DNA of 64,000 bases, taken from positions 16,001 through 80,000 of the forward strand of contig JACVTC010000125.1 of the NCBI GenBank assembly GCA_016946835.1, written 5' to 3'. This DNA comes from Neocallimastix lanati (nom. inval.) (Eukaryota > Neocallimastigomycota > Neocallimastigomycetes > Neocallimastigales > Neocallimastigaceae). Positions 1-16,677 of this stretch are shown piece by piece (within the stretch, counting starts at the first letter, position 1; every line of letters begins with the position of its first letter). The notes beneath the pieces are model-generated. The model ran no database searches, was not told where the DNA came from, and saw only the letters and a list, made by a program, of their open reading frames with translations. Position numbers and translations under genes: made by a program.

Positions 1-302
1 ATAGTCTTAAATGTTTAAAAAAAAAAATAACATAAATAATAATAATAATATATTGAAATAAACCAACAAACAGTGACATTAAAAACATTTATTTAAATCA
101 TTTAAATTTTTAAATAAATAAATAATTGGATAATTAAATAAATACTATACTATTAAATAATATTAGGTTTTTATTATATTTAAAACTAATAAAAATATTA
201 ATAATAATATTTTTTTTTTAAATATATTTTTAAAGCAGAAAAATAAAAAGAATAATAATTGCACAAGTATTAACAATAATTATATTATATATATATATAT
301 AT
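1..302. other. AT-rich flank downstream of the Brl1-like gene
   Basis: Only A/T runs and short AT repeats are seen here, including an (AT)n stretch near 280-300 just after the stop codon of the minus-strand gene. No coding or RNA signal was found. Confidence 0.6.
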
Positions 303-2809
<2,507 letters not shown>

Positions 2810-4757
2810 TTTTATTTTGTTTTTAGTATTTTTCTCACTAAATATAATTAATATAACGAAGAATTAAAAAAAAAATAAAATAAAAATAAGATATTGATAA
2901 ATATTGACTATTGTTTGATGTTGGTTACTCTTATACAATTATTAATTAATTAATTAATTATTAATAAATGAATGACATATTAAAACTTCTACTGTATTTT
3001 TTTATGAAATAATATTATAGTGATAATTATGAATTAGGTATTGATATTAATTATATTTATTAGTTAATTGTTAATTGATAAATAGTTTGAAATATAATGA
3101 TAAAAACTGAAGAAAATTAATTTTCAAAATTGAAAAAATTAATTGATGAATCAATTAAATAAATGATTATTCTGTTAATAAATGAATATATAATCTAATG
3201 TGATAATAATATATGGCTATTAAATATATATTTATGTCTTTATTTGTTCATTTGTTTAAAAAATAGAAATAGATATATTTATAAAGTAGATTTAGAATTC
3301 AAATTGAATTACAATCACACATTTATTAAAAATATATATGAACTTAAATTTTATAGTATTATAGAAAAAGAGAAAAAAGAAAACTTTTTTAAGCTAGTAT
3401 TAAAGATTAATATATTGAATTATTTTTTTAAAAAAAAAATTTTTTTCTCTTTTTAAATATTCTGTTTAAAGTTGTAAGCACGTGACTTTTGACTTTTCTT
3501 TAAAGAAATATATATATAGAAAATATATATAGAAATACTAATTATTATAATATAATATAATTATGAAAATAAATTTAAAGATAGGTAGATATAAAATATT
3601 TAAAAAAAATATATATATATATATATATATATATAACAACTTTTTATATAAATAAAGGTAAGAAAAAAAAAAGTTTAACAATTGAAATAAATCTAAATTA
3701 CATATTTTATCTGTAATTTTTTTCTTTAGTCTGGATTTATTTTAATTTAAGAATAAATATATTTTTATACATTCAAAAAATCAATTATTATTTTATCCTC
3801 AAGAAACACCATAGTTTTTAATTTTTAATATTTTTTATAAATAAAATATATATATATAAATTGAAATTAATAAATATAAAAAATTTATATTTATATTTAA
3901 AATGAAATTAATAAACAAAAATTATAAAAAAAAAAAAAAGGGTATGTTTAAACTTTTATAAAATTATTTTAAATTAAATTTTTAGCCAATCATTTTAATT
4001 GAAAATAACCTTTGCAAGGAAGAGGTATAAATAGAAAGAAAGCTATATAAATAATTCTTTGTTTTCAGAATTTTAAATTCTTTGTCAAAAAAAAGATAGT
4101 TTTATAAAAAAAAAAGTAAATGAAGTTATATATGTTTATAAATTTGTTTTTGGTGTATATAGAAGATGGATGACTTTAAATAATACAATTTAAACAATTC
4201 AATATTAAAAAATAAAAATAAATTGAATAACAGAAAGAAAGATTATTATAAATAATCTGAATAGAATGATTTGATTATGATCTAATTATTTATAATTGAT
4301 AAATAAATGATAAAATTAAAATAATATATTAAACATGATAAACTAATAATATAAGAATAAATTATTATAGCAATTCAAAAAAATATATATATAACTAAAT
4401 TACAATATAAAATAAATAATATATATTTATTTATATTATAATGTGAATATTATTTTGATCTTTTAAATATTCATATTACTTACTGATATCTTTTATTTAT
4501 TATATATAATTTATAATTTATATAAATTATAAAAAAAAAATAATTTTATATATTTTAAAACCTTCTATTTATGAAAAATTAAAAGAAGAAAAAAAAACAT
4601 TTTATATCTTTGAACTTTGACCAAAACATATTTATTATAATACAAAAAAAAAAAATCATATCTTATTTAAATTTCATTATATTATCCAGCATTCATAAAT
4701 TTTATCCACTTCATTATATTTTTATATTTACATTTAAAAAAGAAAAAATAATTCAAA
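2810..4757. other. Intergenic region between divergent genes
   Basis: AT-rich spacer shared as upstream region by the minus-strand Brl1-like gene and the plus-strand TFIIA gamma gene. A 70-codon open frame at 3244-3456 is rich in Lys, Asn, Ile and Phe, as expected from base composition, and is not supported. I see no clear promoter element beyond general AT richness. Confidence 0.5.
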
Positions 4758-4896
4758 ATGACTAATTATGAACTCTATCGTCGTAGTTCCGTTGGAATAG
4801 CACTTACTGATACTTTAGATGAAATGATTAATAGTAGTTTAATTGATCCGCAATTAGCAATGAAAATTTTGCAACAAGTAAATATTTAATATTATG

Positions 4897-4927
<31 letters not shown>

Positions 4928-5343
4928 AAATAATTATATTTTAATAAAAAAAAAAAAAAAGAAAAAAAGAAAAAAAAAAGTAGAAATAAATAAAATAAAT
5001 ATTGAATAATATTATATTTAAATAAAAAATAAATAAAAAAAAATAGTTTGATCTAAGTATGGCGGAAGCTCTTCAAAAAAATGTCAGAAGTAAAGCCGGT
5101 TTTAAGGTATATATATATTTAAATAAAAAGTAAAAATATTTTTAGTATAAAATTAATATTAAATTATTTTTTTTAATAAAATAATTATAGGGTCATCTAG
5201 ATACATATAGATTCTGTGATGATGTTTGGACTTTCTTAGTTATAAATCCAAACTTCAGATTTGAAAATGAATCAATACAAGCAAATAAGATTAAAGTTGT
5301 AGCTTGTGCAGGAAAACGAGCTAGTGATGCTGAAAAGGAATAG
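4758..5343 (+). CDS. TOA2: Transcription initiation factor IIA gamma (small) subunit, 3 exons
   Basis: Exons 4758-4877, 5047-5106 and 5191-5343, all GT-AG and phase 0, give a 110-aa protein, the usual size for this family (human GTF2A2 is 109 aa). The N-terminal helical part carries [20 protein letters not shown] and the C-terminal beta part carries [11 protein letters not shown] and [10 protein letters not shown], both hallmarks of TFIIA gamma. The protein pairs with the large TFIIA subunit to form the beta barrel that stabilises TBP on the TATA box in RNA polymerase II initiation, so it acts in the nucleus. The first intron contains long T and A tracts. The start ATG follows an A-rich leader. 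Identification is firm. Confidence 0.95.
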
Positions 5344-5638
5344 AGAAAAAAATTATATATATAAAAAATGAAAAAAAAAATATCAGATAAAAAATATATA
5401 TATTTCATATATATATAAAAAAAAATTTTTTTTTATAGTTTTTTCCATTTTAAATTAATATATAATTTTTATATAATTTTATTTTATTTTATTTTGTATA
5501 ATAATATGAAAGTAAATTATCATTAAAAAGAAATATTATTTTTTCTATTTAAAAATATATATATTTATATATAAATATATTTAAATAAACATATATCAGT
5601 TTATTTAATATTAATAATAATTATAAAATAAATAATAA

Positions 5639-5685
<47 letters not shown>

Positions 5686-6046
5686 TTGAAAAATAAATAA
5701 ATAAATAAAAAATAAAACATTTTATATATAGCATAAAAATAAATGAATATAGTTAAATTTTTTTTATTATTATTATTTATTGATTTATATGAATAAATAA
5801 AATAAAAAAGAGAGAAAGCAAGAGAAAAAGAAAATAAAGAGGAAGAAGAAAGAAAAAAAAAAAAAAAAAAAAGTCGTTTTGAATAGTGTTTAAATTTATA
5901 AAAATACATATAAAGAGAAGAAAGAATAAAAAAAAAAATTAACTATTGTTGTTGTTGTAAATATGTATATATAATATATAATAAATAAATAAAATTGTTA
6001 TTATTTATTATTTTATTATTTTATTATTATTATTATTAACAAAAAA

Positions 6047-6083
<37 letters not shown>

Positions 6084-7057
6084 GGGTATAATAATAATAA
6101 TGATAATAAATAAATACTATTTTATTAATTTAATTTACTATAGATGAAATGAACTTTTATATATTTTTCTGAGTCTAAAAAATAAAAAAAAAAAAATAAA
6201 AAATAAAAAATAAATAAATGTATATATTAATTAATTATATAGAAATAAATAAATAGATATAAAAAATTGTTTGAATACGTGAAATATATTGAAAAATTAA
6301 GCCTTCAAATAGATTGAAACCTATTGTTATATAAATACTATACAAGCCACATTCTATTAATATAAAATTACTTTATTAAATATATAAAAGTTAAAATTCA
6401 TAAAGCAGATTAAGAGTCGACAGAGTAAAGGTAAAGATGATATATAATTATTAATATATTAATAAGCATTTTCATAAAATTCATTTTTACTTTCTATTAA
6501 TATATATATATATATAAAAAAGTTATGTATTATTATGTTTATAATGTTTAATAATAATAAAAAAAAAGATTTTTTTTAAATGGTATATTTATTATAACTA
6601 TTGTTTTTTTTTTTTTTTTTTTTTTAAAATATATATGTTTATATATATTTTTATTTGTTTGTTTAATTTTTTTTTTTTTAATTTTTTATTTTTTGCTTTC
6701 TGTTGTCTGTTTTCTATTTTGTTTTTTGTCTTTTACTTCTGATTTATATATAGATATTATTTTTTACTTTTCTACTTTAATTTTTTTTTTATTATTATTA
6801 TTTTTATTATTTTTTTTTATTATTATTTTTATTATTTTTATTTTTATTATTTTTATTTTTATTATTTTTATTTTTATTGCCTTATTAATATATATTAATA
6901 AATTATTTTAATTATTCAATTTATTATTATTTAAAATTTTATTTATTTTTTTATTTTTATTATTATCTTATTTTATAACTATAATACAATTTTTTTTTTT
7001 TTTTTTACATTATTTTATAATTTTTTATATTATAGTTATAATTATTTATTATAATTC

Positions 7058-7092
<35 letters not shown>

Positions 7093-7649
7093 TTCTTATT
7101 AAAATTGTTTTTTTTTTATTTTTATTTTTATTTTTTTATTTTTATTTTTATATTTTTATTTTTATATTTATTTTTATTTTGAAGATTTTATTTTTAATTC
7201 ATTTTTTATTTATTTGATTCTTTTTATTTTCTTTATTTTATTTTGTATTTTTTTTTTTTTTTTTTTTTTTGGTTTTGAATTCGTCTTCATTCTAACAAAA
7301 TCGTGATTTTATAGTATATTTTCTTTTTAATATTATTTTCTTTTCCTTATTTACAATTTAATTTTTTTTTTATTATTTATTTATTTATTTATTTATAAGA
7401 AATAAGAAATAAAATTAGAAAACAAAAATTTTACTATTTAAAATGAAAAAAATCAAAAGTCAAAAGTAGAAAAAAAAAGAAAAAAGGCTATTTTTATTTT
7501 TATTTCTTTTTTTTTTTTTTTTTTTTTTTTGATTCTTAATTTCATAATTATAATTTTTCTTTTTTCTTTTTTTTCTTTTTTTTTTTTTTTTATCTTTTTT
7601 ATATATATTTATATGTATATATTTAATGTTAATAAAATGAATAAAAAAA

Positions 7650-7681
<32 letters not shown>

Positions 7682-8907
7682 AAAATAGGAATAAAATAAA
7701 AACTATTAAAATATTGGAAAAATAAAAATAAAAATAAAAAAAAATAAAAAGATGAAAAATTTAATAAATAAAAAGAAGTAGGGAAATTTTTGTTCCTTTT
7801 TTTTTTCCAATATTTCTTAAATACATTTTTATTTTTATTAGGAAAAAATATAATTAAATAGTTTTGTTTATGATATTAATGTTTTTGTCTTTTATAATTT
7901 AAATAAAAAAAAACTATATAACAAATAAATGATTTATTGCTAATATATTTATTGCACTCCATATTTTCTTTTCTTTTCTTTTTTTTTTTTTTTATTTTTT
8001 GTTAAAATATAAAAATATAATAATAATAGTAAAACTGTTGTAATCAATTTTTAATATTAATAAAAATGAATAATTTATTATTATTATTATTATTTATAAT
8101 TCAAAAGATTTATAAAATTGAAATAAAAAAAAAAAAATAAAAAAAAAAAAAAAAGAAAATAAATTGATAAAATATTAATTTTTCTTATTAACCGAAAATA
8201 TACTTCAAAAAATGATTCAATTGTTGAGTTTTATAAATATGTATATTATATCATTATGTATTGGCATTAATAATGTAATAAAATTTTATTATTATGTTAA
8301 ATTTTATGATATTAATAAAGAACAATATTATGAAAATTTTAGGGAAATGTCAGTGAATATTATTTAATTTTTAATCTTTCTTTTTTTTTTTTTTTTTTTT
8401 TTTTAATATAAAGTATTCATAATTTATTATTTAAATTATATCAATATGTTAAATTTGTAATTGCAAAATGAGCATTTTAATTATAATTTTTTAAAATTCC
8501 CTTTTTTTTTTATTTTTTTTTTTTAATTTTTTTGTTTTTTTTTTTTTGTTTTTTGTTTTTTTTTTTGTTTTTTGTTTTGCTTTTTTTCCTTTAATAATTA
8601 ATAATAATTATTTATAAAATGAATTATAATTATAATTAGGATTATTCATTTATTAATTATTTTTTTTGTCTTCTTTACTTTTAAATTCATTGACTTGAAT
8701 TTGCCCAATTCTTATTTTTATTGCTATTAAAATAATTTTGATATGAATAATATGATTTTCTTGATTAAAATTTAATAGGATTTCTTTTTTTCTTTTCTTT
8801 TTTCTTTCTTTTTTTTTTAATTTATAACAAAAAAAAAAAAAAAAAAAAAAAAAAAATAAGAATAATAAAAATATAAAAATAAGAATAAATGTTATAATTA
8901 ATTAAAA
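5344..8907. other. AT-rich intergenic region with long homopolymer tracts
   Basis: Contains poly(A) and poly(T) runs of 20-45 bases (for example 5641-5680 and 7645-7685) and TTTTTA-type repeats around 6780-7200. Frames here encode poly-Phe/Ile/Leu strings produced by composition. A 51-codon frame at 8212-8367 starts with a hydrophobic stretch but has no recognisable domain. Confidence 0.6.
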
Positions 8908-9351
8908 TTAAATATCATCGTCAGTTTCATTCAATTCTACCATTTCTATTATAATTAAAATATGATAAATAAAAAATTAATTAGTAATGGTACATTTATT
9001 TAAATATATATATATATATATAAATTAATATTATAATTACCATGGAACTGAACACTATAATTATTAGTATTATCTATATAATTATTTTTATTTAATTGTA
9101 TTAATAATCTATTATTTGAAATTATTTAAAATATTTACAATTATTTATATTTTAATAAATTCAAAACTTACCTGATTGATGAGCTAATTCCATCAATTCC
9201 ATCAATCTCATGCATTCATCATTTAAATGTTTATCTTTTTCTTCAATTTCATGGCAACATTGATTTCTTTCCTCTAATTGATCTTTATCTAACGAATATT
9301 TTGCTATTAATTCGCTTAACTCATTTAATAAAACTGAAGAATGATAGCTAA

Positions 9352-9389
<38 letters not shown>

Positions 9390-9485
9390 ATGGCATTAAA
9401 TATATATATATATTATCAACAAAATCAGCAATAATTATATAAATGAAATAATTTTATAATCATCTTACTATTTAAAATATATTTT

Positions 9486-9524
<39 letters not shown>

Positions 9525-10783
9525 AACTCAAAGATATTTACTCATGAATACGTGTTCTACATAATGGACATACTCTAGTTTGAAGCATTCTTAAGCAATG
9601 ATTGCAGAATGAATGACCACATGGTTCTACGATCTTTGGATCTAATAAAATATCAAGACAAATACCACATTTAAGCATTTCTATTGTATTATTTAATACA
9701 TCCATACTTTCCGTTATGGTATGAGTATTTTCATTTTCTAAATATTTCTCTATATCACTATTTTTAGCTTTTTTATCATTTGTTTTATTTTCTTTGTCTC
9801 TTGAATTATTATCATCATCAACCTTCTATTTTTTTATTAAATAAAATAAATTGAAATAAATTATTATATGTAATATAAATGTTACCTAATCTACAAAAAA
9901 TAAATCCATCTTATTAATATATATCTCTTATTACCTTTTCTTTTTTATTTTCATTATTTTTCTTTAAATTTGAAGTGTCATTATTACATGTTTCTTTTCT
10001 AAAATTAGTATTAGAAACATTAATGGTATTATTATTAACAGGAGTATCAGTATCAGACGATGAAATATTTTGTACAATTCTTAAATTTGATGGAGTTTGT
10101 TGATGTTGTTGTTGAATAATTGAAATATTATTACTACTTGGTATTGGAGTCAATGACTCTGTAGTTAATTGTTCAGCAGGGTTATAATGCTCTGTTATTT
10201 CTCTGTTTGGTTCTTCAGTTTGAGCTTCTGGTGTTAAATTAGTATCTAATGCTAATTTATTAATAATATCCTCAACATATATATTAAAATCATCCTCATT
10301 AGATTTTGTCTCATTATCATTGTTATTCTGACTAGATGAAGGTTGATTATTTCTTGTTCCATTATCATCATAAGTATCTATTAATAGCAATATTATTATC
10401 ATTAGTATTTTATTATTACTTATATTATTTATTGTTTATTATTTATTATTTATTATATTTATTATTATTATATTTTTTATTATTTATTATAAACAATTTT
10501 TTTAAAAAAAAAATATATATATATATATACCAATAGAAGAAACGGTAGATTTTGAAGTGACAAAAATGGTAGCAGTAGGTGTATGCGGTGGAGTGTCTAT
10601 AATATTATTCTTATTTTGACTTTCAGAGGAAGAACTTTCATTCTTTTCTTCAAGCTCCGAAGCCATACGAACTTTTGGAATATATGATACTTTATCTTCA
10701 GGTTCTAAAATTTTGTCACAATAATAATATTTATTTTATAAATTTTATCAAATTTTATTAAATATTATTTATAATTTATGTAC

Positions 10784-10816
<33 letters not shown>

Positions 10817-11475
10817 TTCATTCATTCATTCATTTATTTATTTATTTATCAATCAATTAATTTTTTTTAAATCTCTCATTATATATATTTACCTTTCATT
10901 TTCTTATCCTTTAAATTGTTATTTAATGAATTAGAACCACTTGGTGATGAAATTTCATTATCTTTTTCATTACAACTTTTTGTAGAATTTGTTTCCGTTA
11001 TACTTGCAATATCATGACATGCAGATGATGTAGTTGCAGATGCGGCTGGTGTTGGTATTGGGCATTTAGAGGATGAGGCTTCTATAGATGGCTGCTTCTT
11101 TTTCTTATCAATTATTTCTACACTGGAGTTTGATATATTTTTTCTTTTATTTGAATATAAATTAGACTCTAATGAACCTGTTGAAGATATTGGAACAGTA
11201 TTTCCTATTAATAATATTATATTAATATCATAATTTTAAATTTTAAATATCATAAAAAATTATTTATGGAAAATTAGTTTTTTTTTTTTAAAAAAAAAAA
11301 ATAATAATAAAATTCACAATTATAATATTTATTTACCTCTAACAATTTCGGGTATTGATTCCATATTATGATTACTTGGTGTGCTTGAAGTAGAATTAGA
11401 TCTTAAAGTTTCATTTGAAATTCTCTTCTTTTTTTTAAAAAAAGAAAGTTTTGATAGAAATTTACCTTTTGACAT
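8908..11475 (-). CDS. RING-finger (C3HC4) protein, probable E3 ubiquitin ligase, 7 exons
   Basis: Exons read 11475-11337, 11204-10893, 10704-10531, 10377-9935, 9825-9542, 9347-9172 and 8945-8908; all introns are GT-AG with matching phases, giving 521 aa. Residues 1-390 are low-complexity and rich in Ser, Asn and Thr, probably disordered. The RING has Cys 409, 412, 425, His 427 and Cys 430, 433, 442, 445, spaced as a classic C3HC4 finger around CGHSFCNHC and CPLC. A charged helical, probably coiled-coil stretch (about 452-510) follows. RING proteins of this type bind an E2 enzyme and transfer ubiquitin; substrate and location cannot be told. A further splice-flanked segment at 9041-9108 is left out because it would bring a stop into frame. 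The RING is certain; the termini and the exact exon set are inferred. Confidence 0.82.
9041..9108 (-). other. Possible poison cassette exon of the RING gene
   Basis: This 68-nt segment has an AATAG acceptor side and a CCATG/GTAATT donor side. It reads open in only one of three frames. Entered in the phase left by the previous exon it stops after two codons; skipped, the previous exon joins the last exon (8945-8908) in frame. In its own open frame it also joins the last exon without a break. It may be an alternative exon, an intron remnant that resembles an exon, or the mark of a one-base sequence error. Confidence 0.4.
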
Positions 11476-11871
11476 TATTTCTAATATTATTAATAATATT
11501 AACTTTTTAATTTATATATTTTTAATTTATATATTTTTAATTTATATATTTTTAATTTTTTATTATTATTTTTTTTAATTGTTTTATTTAATAATGAATA
11601 ACTATAGTAAAAATAGAAAATGCAATATATTATATTATGAATTTGCTTACCTTTTTATTATTTTAAATAATCTTTTTTTTAAATTATGTTCAAAATTATA
11701 TAATACCTTGTTTAGTATTTAAAAAAAAAAATGTATTATAAATAGCTATTTTATATTTATATATATAAATATAATTACAAAACTTTTAAACTATTTTTGT
11801 TTCAATATTATTAAATAAAGAAACAAAAATTAAATTTTTATGTATATATATATTGATTTAATGAAAACAGG

Positions 11872-11909
<38 letters not shown>

Positions 11910-14900
11910 AGCAAAAAAAGATATTTAATGTTGTATATGTGAATTTTATATTTAAACAAGATAAAAAAAATATTTTATAAATATTTTTGTTTGCTTTTTT
12001 GTTATATTAATTTATATAGCTTTTATTTACAAATAATTTAATAGAAATGTAAATATCTTTTTTTCTTTTCTTTTTTTTTTAACTTTTATTTTGTTCTTTG
12101 TAATATTTAAATAAAAAAATAATAATTTAGAAAAAAGTTTCTTTTTAATTTTTCTTCCTTTTTTAAATTATTATTTTAATTTTTTTTTTTTTTTTTGTAC
12201 TTTTATAGTATTTTATTTATTGAAAGCAAATTAAAATTATAATTATTTTATTATATTTTTTATTAATTCTTTCTTTTTTATATATAAATAAAAATTTAAG
12301 TTGATAGTATATGAATTAATACAATAAAATAATAAATTATGAAATAAATAAATTATAATTCTTGATATTGTAAAGAAATTTATTTAAAGAAAAAAAATAA
12401 TCAATTCATATAATATTTTTATTATCAAATAGCTTATATAATATTTATATTATTTGATGATTTCAATTGTTCTAGTATGAATTGTATTTTTCTTAAAATA
12501 AAAAAAAAATTATAGTATATTTTCTATAATGATTAAAAAAATTAGTAGAAATAGAAATATATATATAGTAAGTATTAGCTTTTTATATTATTGTTATTAA
12601 ATAATATATATATTTTTTATTATTTATTTTATTAAATACAAAATATTATTTATTTATAGTTATTTTAATAACATTTTTTGAAGAAAAAAAAAATCGATAT
12701 TTAACATATATAATTTCTTATTCCATATATTACTACTATTTTTTCTCTTATTAAACTTTAATAATTAAAGGATTAATACTACTTACTTTACAAAAATATA
12801 CAAATTTTTTTATTCTTTTATTATTAATTTCTTAACAATTTATTTTTTCTTTATTATTAATTTTTTTTATAAAAAAAAAAAAAAAACAGTTTTTAAATTT
12901 ATACTATATTTAATAAAAACAAAAATAAAAGAAAAACAGAAAATTATGAGAAAAAAAATTTTATATAATATATAGACTTAATTAATTATATTCCCACATA
13001 ATTAAATAATATTTAATAATTAATAAAAAGTATTTGATTAACTCTAATTATTATTATTTATTATTATTATTATAAATACAAATTTTTTCATTATTTATTA
13101 ATTTATTAATTTATTATTTATTTATTTATTTATTTATTATTGATCATTTATCATTTATTATAAATTATTTATTATTTATTATTTATTAATAAATACTCTT
13201 TTTATTATTCAATTATTTATTATTTAATTATTTATTATTTAATTATTTATTATTTATTATTTATTATTTATTATTTATTATTTATTATTTATTATTTATT
13301 ATTTATTATTTATTATTTATTATTTATTATTTATTATTATTTATTATTTATTATTTATTATATATTATTTATTATTTATTATTTATTATTTATTATTTAT
13401 TATTATTCAATTATTTATTATTTAATGATTTATTATTTATTAATTATTAATAAATACTCTTTTTATACTTTTTTTATTATAATTTATATATTTTATTATT
13501 TATTATTTAGTATGGTAATATCTTTAATTATTATAAGTAAAAAATTTTATTCAAATATTTTTAATATTTGTTTAATATGTATTTCTTTTTAATTAAAAAA
13601 TTAATTAATTAATTAATTAATAAATTTTATTTTCATTTTTAATAAAGATTAAAGTTTACTACTTTTATATATATTTAAAATTTTAATAATATAATATTAA
13701 TAAGATTTATAGTTTAAAAAATATCTGTATATTACAATATAATATAATATATAATAAAATTTTACTAATTATTTATTATAAAGAAATGAAATTAAATAAT
13801 GAAAATATAAGTTAACATATATTATTATTACATTATTATTTTAATAAAATATAAAAAATATAATTAACAAATAATATAATAGTTTTGGATATGATAAATT
13901 TATTAAGCATCATAAAATAATAATGAATTATAAATGAATTATACTTTTTATATTAATTAAAATGGATATAAAAAGATTAATTAAAAAAAAATAATTAATT
14001 TTATTTTAATTAAAAAAATTTTAAAATTAAATAAAAAAAGTTTTGTTCTTTTTTTTTTTTTTAAACAAGGCATTATATTGGTTTCATTTTTCAATTATTT
14101 ATAATGAATATATTATATCTGAAAAATAAACAGAAAATTTTAAAGTGGTGATTCTATTAATACTTATTACTTTAATAATCAATAACTATTAATAAAGAAA
14201 TATATATCAAAATAATTTTTACTAAAAAAAAGCATTAATAACAAAAAACTGCGATTATAATCAAGTATATATATTTAATACTATTTTACTCTTCTTGTTT
14301 ATTTAATCATTTCTTCTAAAAAAATCCAAGGAATAGTACACATTTCTTTTATGTGTTATTCACTATTAAATAGTATCCATATGAATGTATATTTATAATT
14401 TTTTAAATATATATATATGTATGTATTTTAATTAAATGGAGAGACTTAATTTTAATACTATTTTATTATAGCATTATAATAATATTATACTTTAACAAGT
14501 ATATTAGAAGTAAACTAAAGTTGCTCAATAATTTCGAAAACTTTATTTTGGAATATAATATCATGTATATATATAAACTTCTTTTCTTTTTAAGTCTTAT
14601 TATTATTGTTTTGATTGATTTCTGTGATTAAAATATTTAATTGATTTTAAAAAATAATAATAATAATAACAATATTAATAATAAATATATAGATATAAAT
14701 TGAAATAAATTAAAATAAAATAAAATAAAAATTATTAATAAAATTATATTTAATAAAAACTATTGTTATTACCTTATAAATATTAATTAAATATTTTATA
14801 ATAATTATTAATTAATGATTCTACAACAAAAATAAAAAAAAAAAAAAAAGTCTAATTTATTTAGTATATTAATAATTCCATTTTATTAAGATGTTGTTAT

Positions 14901-15490
14901 TAAATAATTATAATGAAAAAACCAAGATTAATTATCATAATTATTGAATTTATATTTAAATTATATTAAGTAATTGTAGAAATATAGTATTATTATATTA
15001 CTTGTATCATTGTATCTATGAATCATTTTATTATTATTATTTATTTATTTATTATTTATTATTTATTATTTATTATTTATTTATTTATTTATTTATTATT
15101 TATTATATTCATTATTTATTAATAAATATTCTTATTATTATTTATTTATTAATAAATACTCTTTTTATTTTATTTATTATAATATAATATAAATTTTCAT
15201 AATGAATTATCTAATATATATTTAAACTGTAGATATAACAATATATATATATAAACTAAGAATATAGAGTAATAAATATGTATTTTAAATAGTTAGCATA
15301 CTAAAATATAAATATTATGAAAAATATATATATATCATTATTATTTATAATGTGTTTGAATTAATATTTTTAATTAATATGGTAGATTTATTTAATAACT
15401 TTTTATTATTTTTTTATTTATAATCAAAATATGATTTATTTAATAATTAAATGTCTAATAAAGTAATATTTAATAATTATTGATTAAAAA
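11476..15490. other. Gene-poor AT-rich region
   Basis: Long A/T runs and short-period TTATTTA repeats; no frame with balanced amino-acid composition on either strand. The frame at 15002-15187 is poly-Tyr/Leu/Ile from the repeats. Confidence 0.6.
13205..13440. repeat. Heptanucleotide TTATTTA tandem repeat
   Basis: A nearly regular 7-bp TTATTTA array runs through most of this stretch with short interruptions. Shorter stretches of the same unit occur at about 10420-10500 and 15040-15110, so it is a recurrent local satellite. Confidence 0.7.
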
Positions 15491-15493
15491 AAT

Positions 15494-15642
15494 AGGGAAT
15501 ACAACTCCAGAAATTTGTAACGACGTGTGGAGGAGCGATGCTGTACTAGTATGCCAGTATATCACACTTAACAGTTATATCTGTTATGGTCATAATGAGA
15601 GATGGGTACTCATTATGTGTGTCTAAATTTTTTTTTTTTTTT
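15494..15642 (+). ncRNA. Candidate structured small RNA or small repeat ending in a T-run
   Basis: A compact island of mixed base composition inside very AT-rich DNA, without an open frame. It can fold into CTCC (15505-15508) with GGAG (15529-15532), TAACAG (15569-15574) with CTGTTA (15581-15586), and a perfect 9-bp stem CATAATGAG (15591-15599) with CTCATTATG (15609-15617). A 15-base T-run follows at about 15628, as for an RNA polymerase III terminator. It matches no snRNA or other RNA that I recognise. A degraded transposon is the alternative. Confidence 0.35.
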
Positions 15643-16630
15643 GATTAAAATAATAAAATAAACATCAATATTTCATAAAATATATATATATATATTATAA
15701 TATTTAGATTTTAATAAGTTTCTATTCATAAGACAAATTTATTATAAACTTTGTAAAAGGTAATAATGTTATAAAAAATTTCAATTTCGTTATTAATCTT
15801 TTAAATAATCATTATTATTTATATCAATATAATTATGTCAATATATATTATTTTATGTTAAATTTTCTTGTCAAAATATAATATCTCTTGGAGTAAGAAA
15901 CGAGTTTAAAACAGTGTAATTATTTCTCAAAAAATTAAACAAATATGACATTATATTCAAAATTTTTAAAGCTATAAATCTTTTTATTCATGTAGGGGAA
16001 AAAGTTTTAAATACTAAATTAAATTTATTAATTAAACCTAACCCTTTATAAATAATGAAAAATTTTTTTTCTTTTTTTTTTAATTATTTAATTGATAATA
16101 ATGGATGAATGATTTTTTGTCCAATGTTGATTAAATTTTTATGGATTGTCATAATAAAAAATAATTAATAATGGGGATTAATTATTTCTTTACTTTGAAA
16201 CTTCGAAATTAGTAACATTAAAATTTATTATAAATCCATAAAAATTTAATGTAAAAAAAAAAAAAAAAGACTTATTCTTACTTGTTAGTCTACATTTCTT
16301 GGTAATTATATTCTGGGTAAAAATTATTAAGGGAAAACATTTGTAAAATATTTATTTAATTCAATATATATTTATTCATTAAGTTGGTTATTTTAATATT
16401 TATTAAGTTAATGTATATATATATTCATTAAATTTTCAATTTATTAAGTTAATAAGAATTTATTCATTAACTAAACCGATTATTTAGATTAATATACAAT
16501 TATTTAATAATATATTTAGTTAAAACATTTTATTATATAAATTAATATTTATTTAATTATAAATTTATTTATATATATAGTTATTAATACATTTATTTTA
16601 ATTTAATTAAATTTTTAAATTAATGATTTC
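15643..16630. other. AT-rich intergenic stretch
   Basis: No coding or RNA signal seen; TATTAAGTTAAT-like motifs recur around 16370-16460. Confidence 0.55.
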
Positions 16631-16637
16631 TAATTAT

Positions 16638-16640
<3 letters not shown>
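16631..16640. repeat. Left target-site duplication of the SINE-like element
   Basis: TAATTATAGT, repeated exactly at 17028-17037 on the other side of the element. The match is AT-rich, so chance is not excluded, but both copies sit exactly at the element edges. Confidence 0.55.

Positions 16641-16677
<37 letters not shown>

Noticed and set aside
5193-5909. Minus-strand frames opposite and downstream of TFIIA gamma
   Set aside because: The first is antisense to TFIIA gamma exon 3; the second is poly-Phe from A-runs.
6693-6911. 72-codon plus-strand frame of mostly Phe, Ile and Leu
   Set aside because: Produced by TTTTTA and TTTATT repeats; no balanced composition or start context.
8212-8367. 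51-codon frame starting MIQLLSFINMYIISLCIG
   Set aside because: Could be a tiny secreted or membrane peptide, but its composition is what AT-rich DNA gives by chance and nothing supports it.
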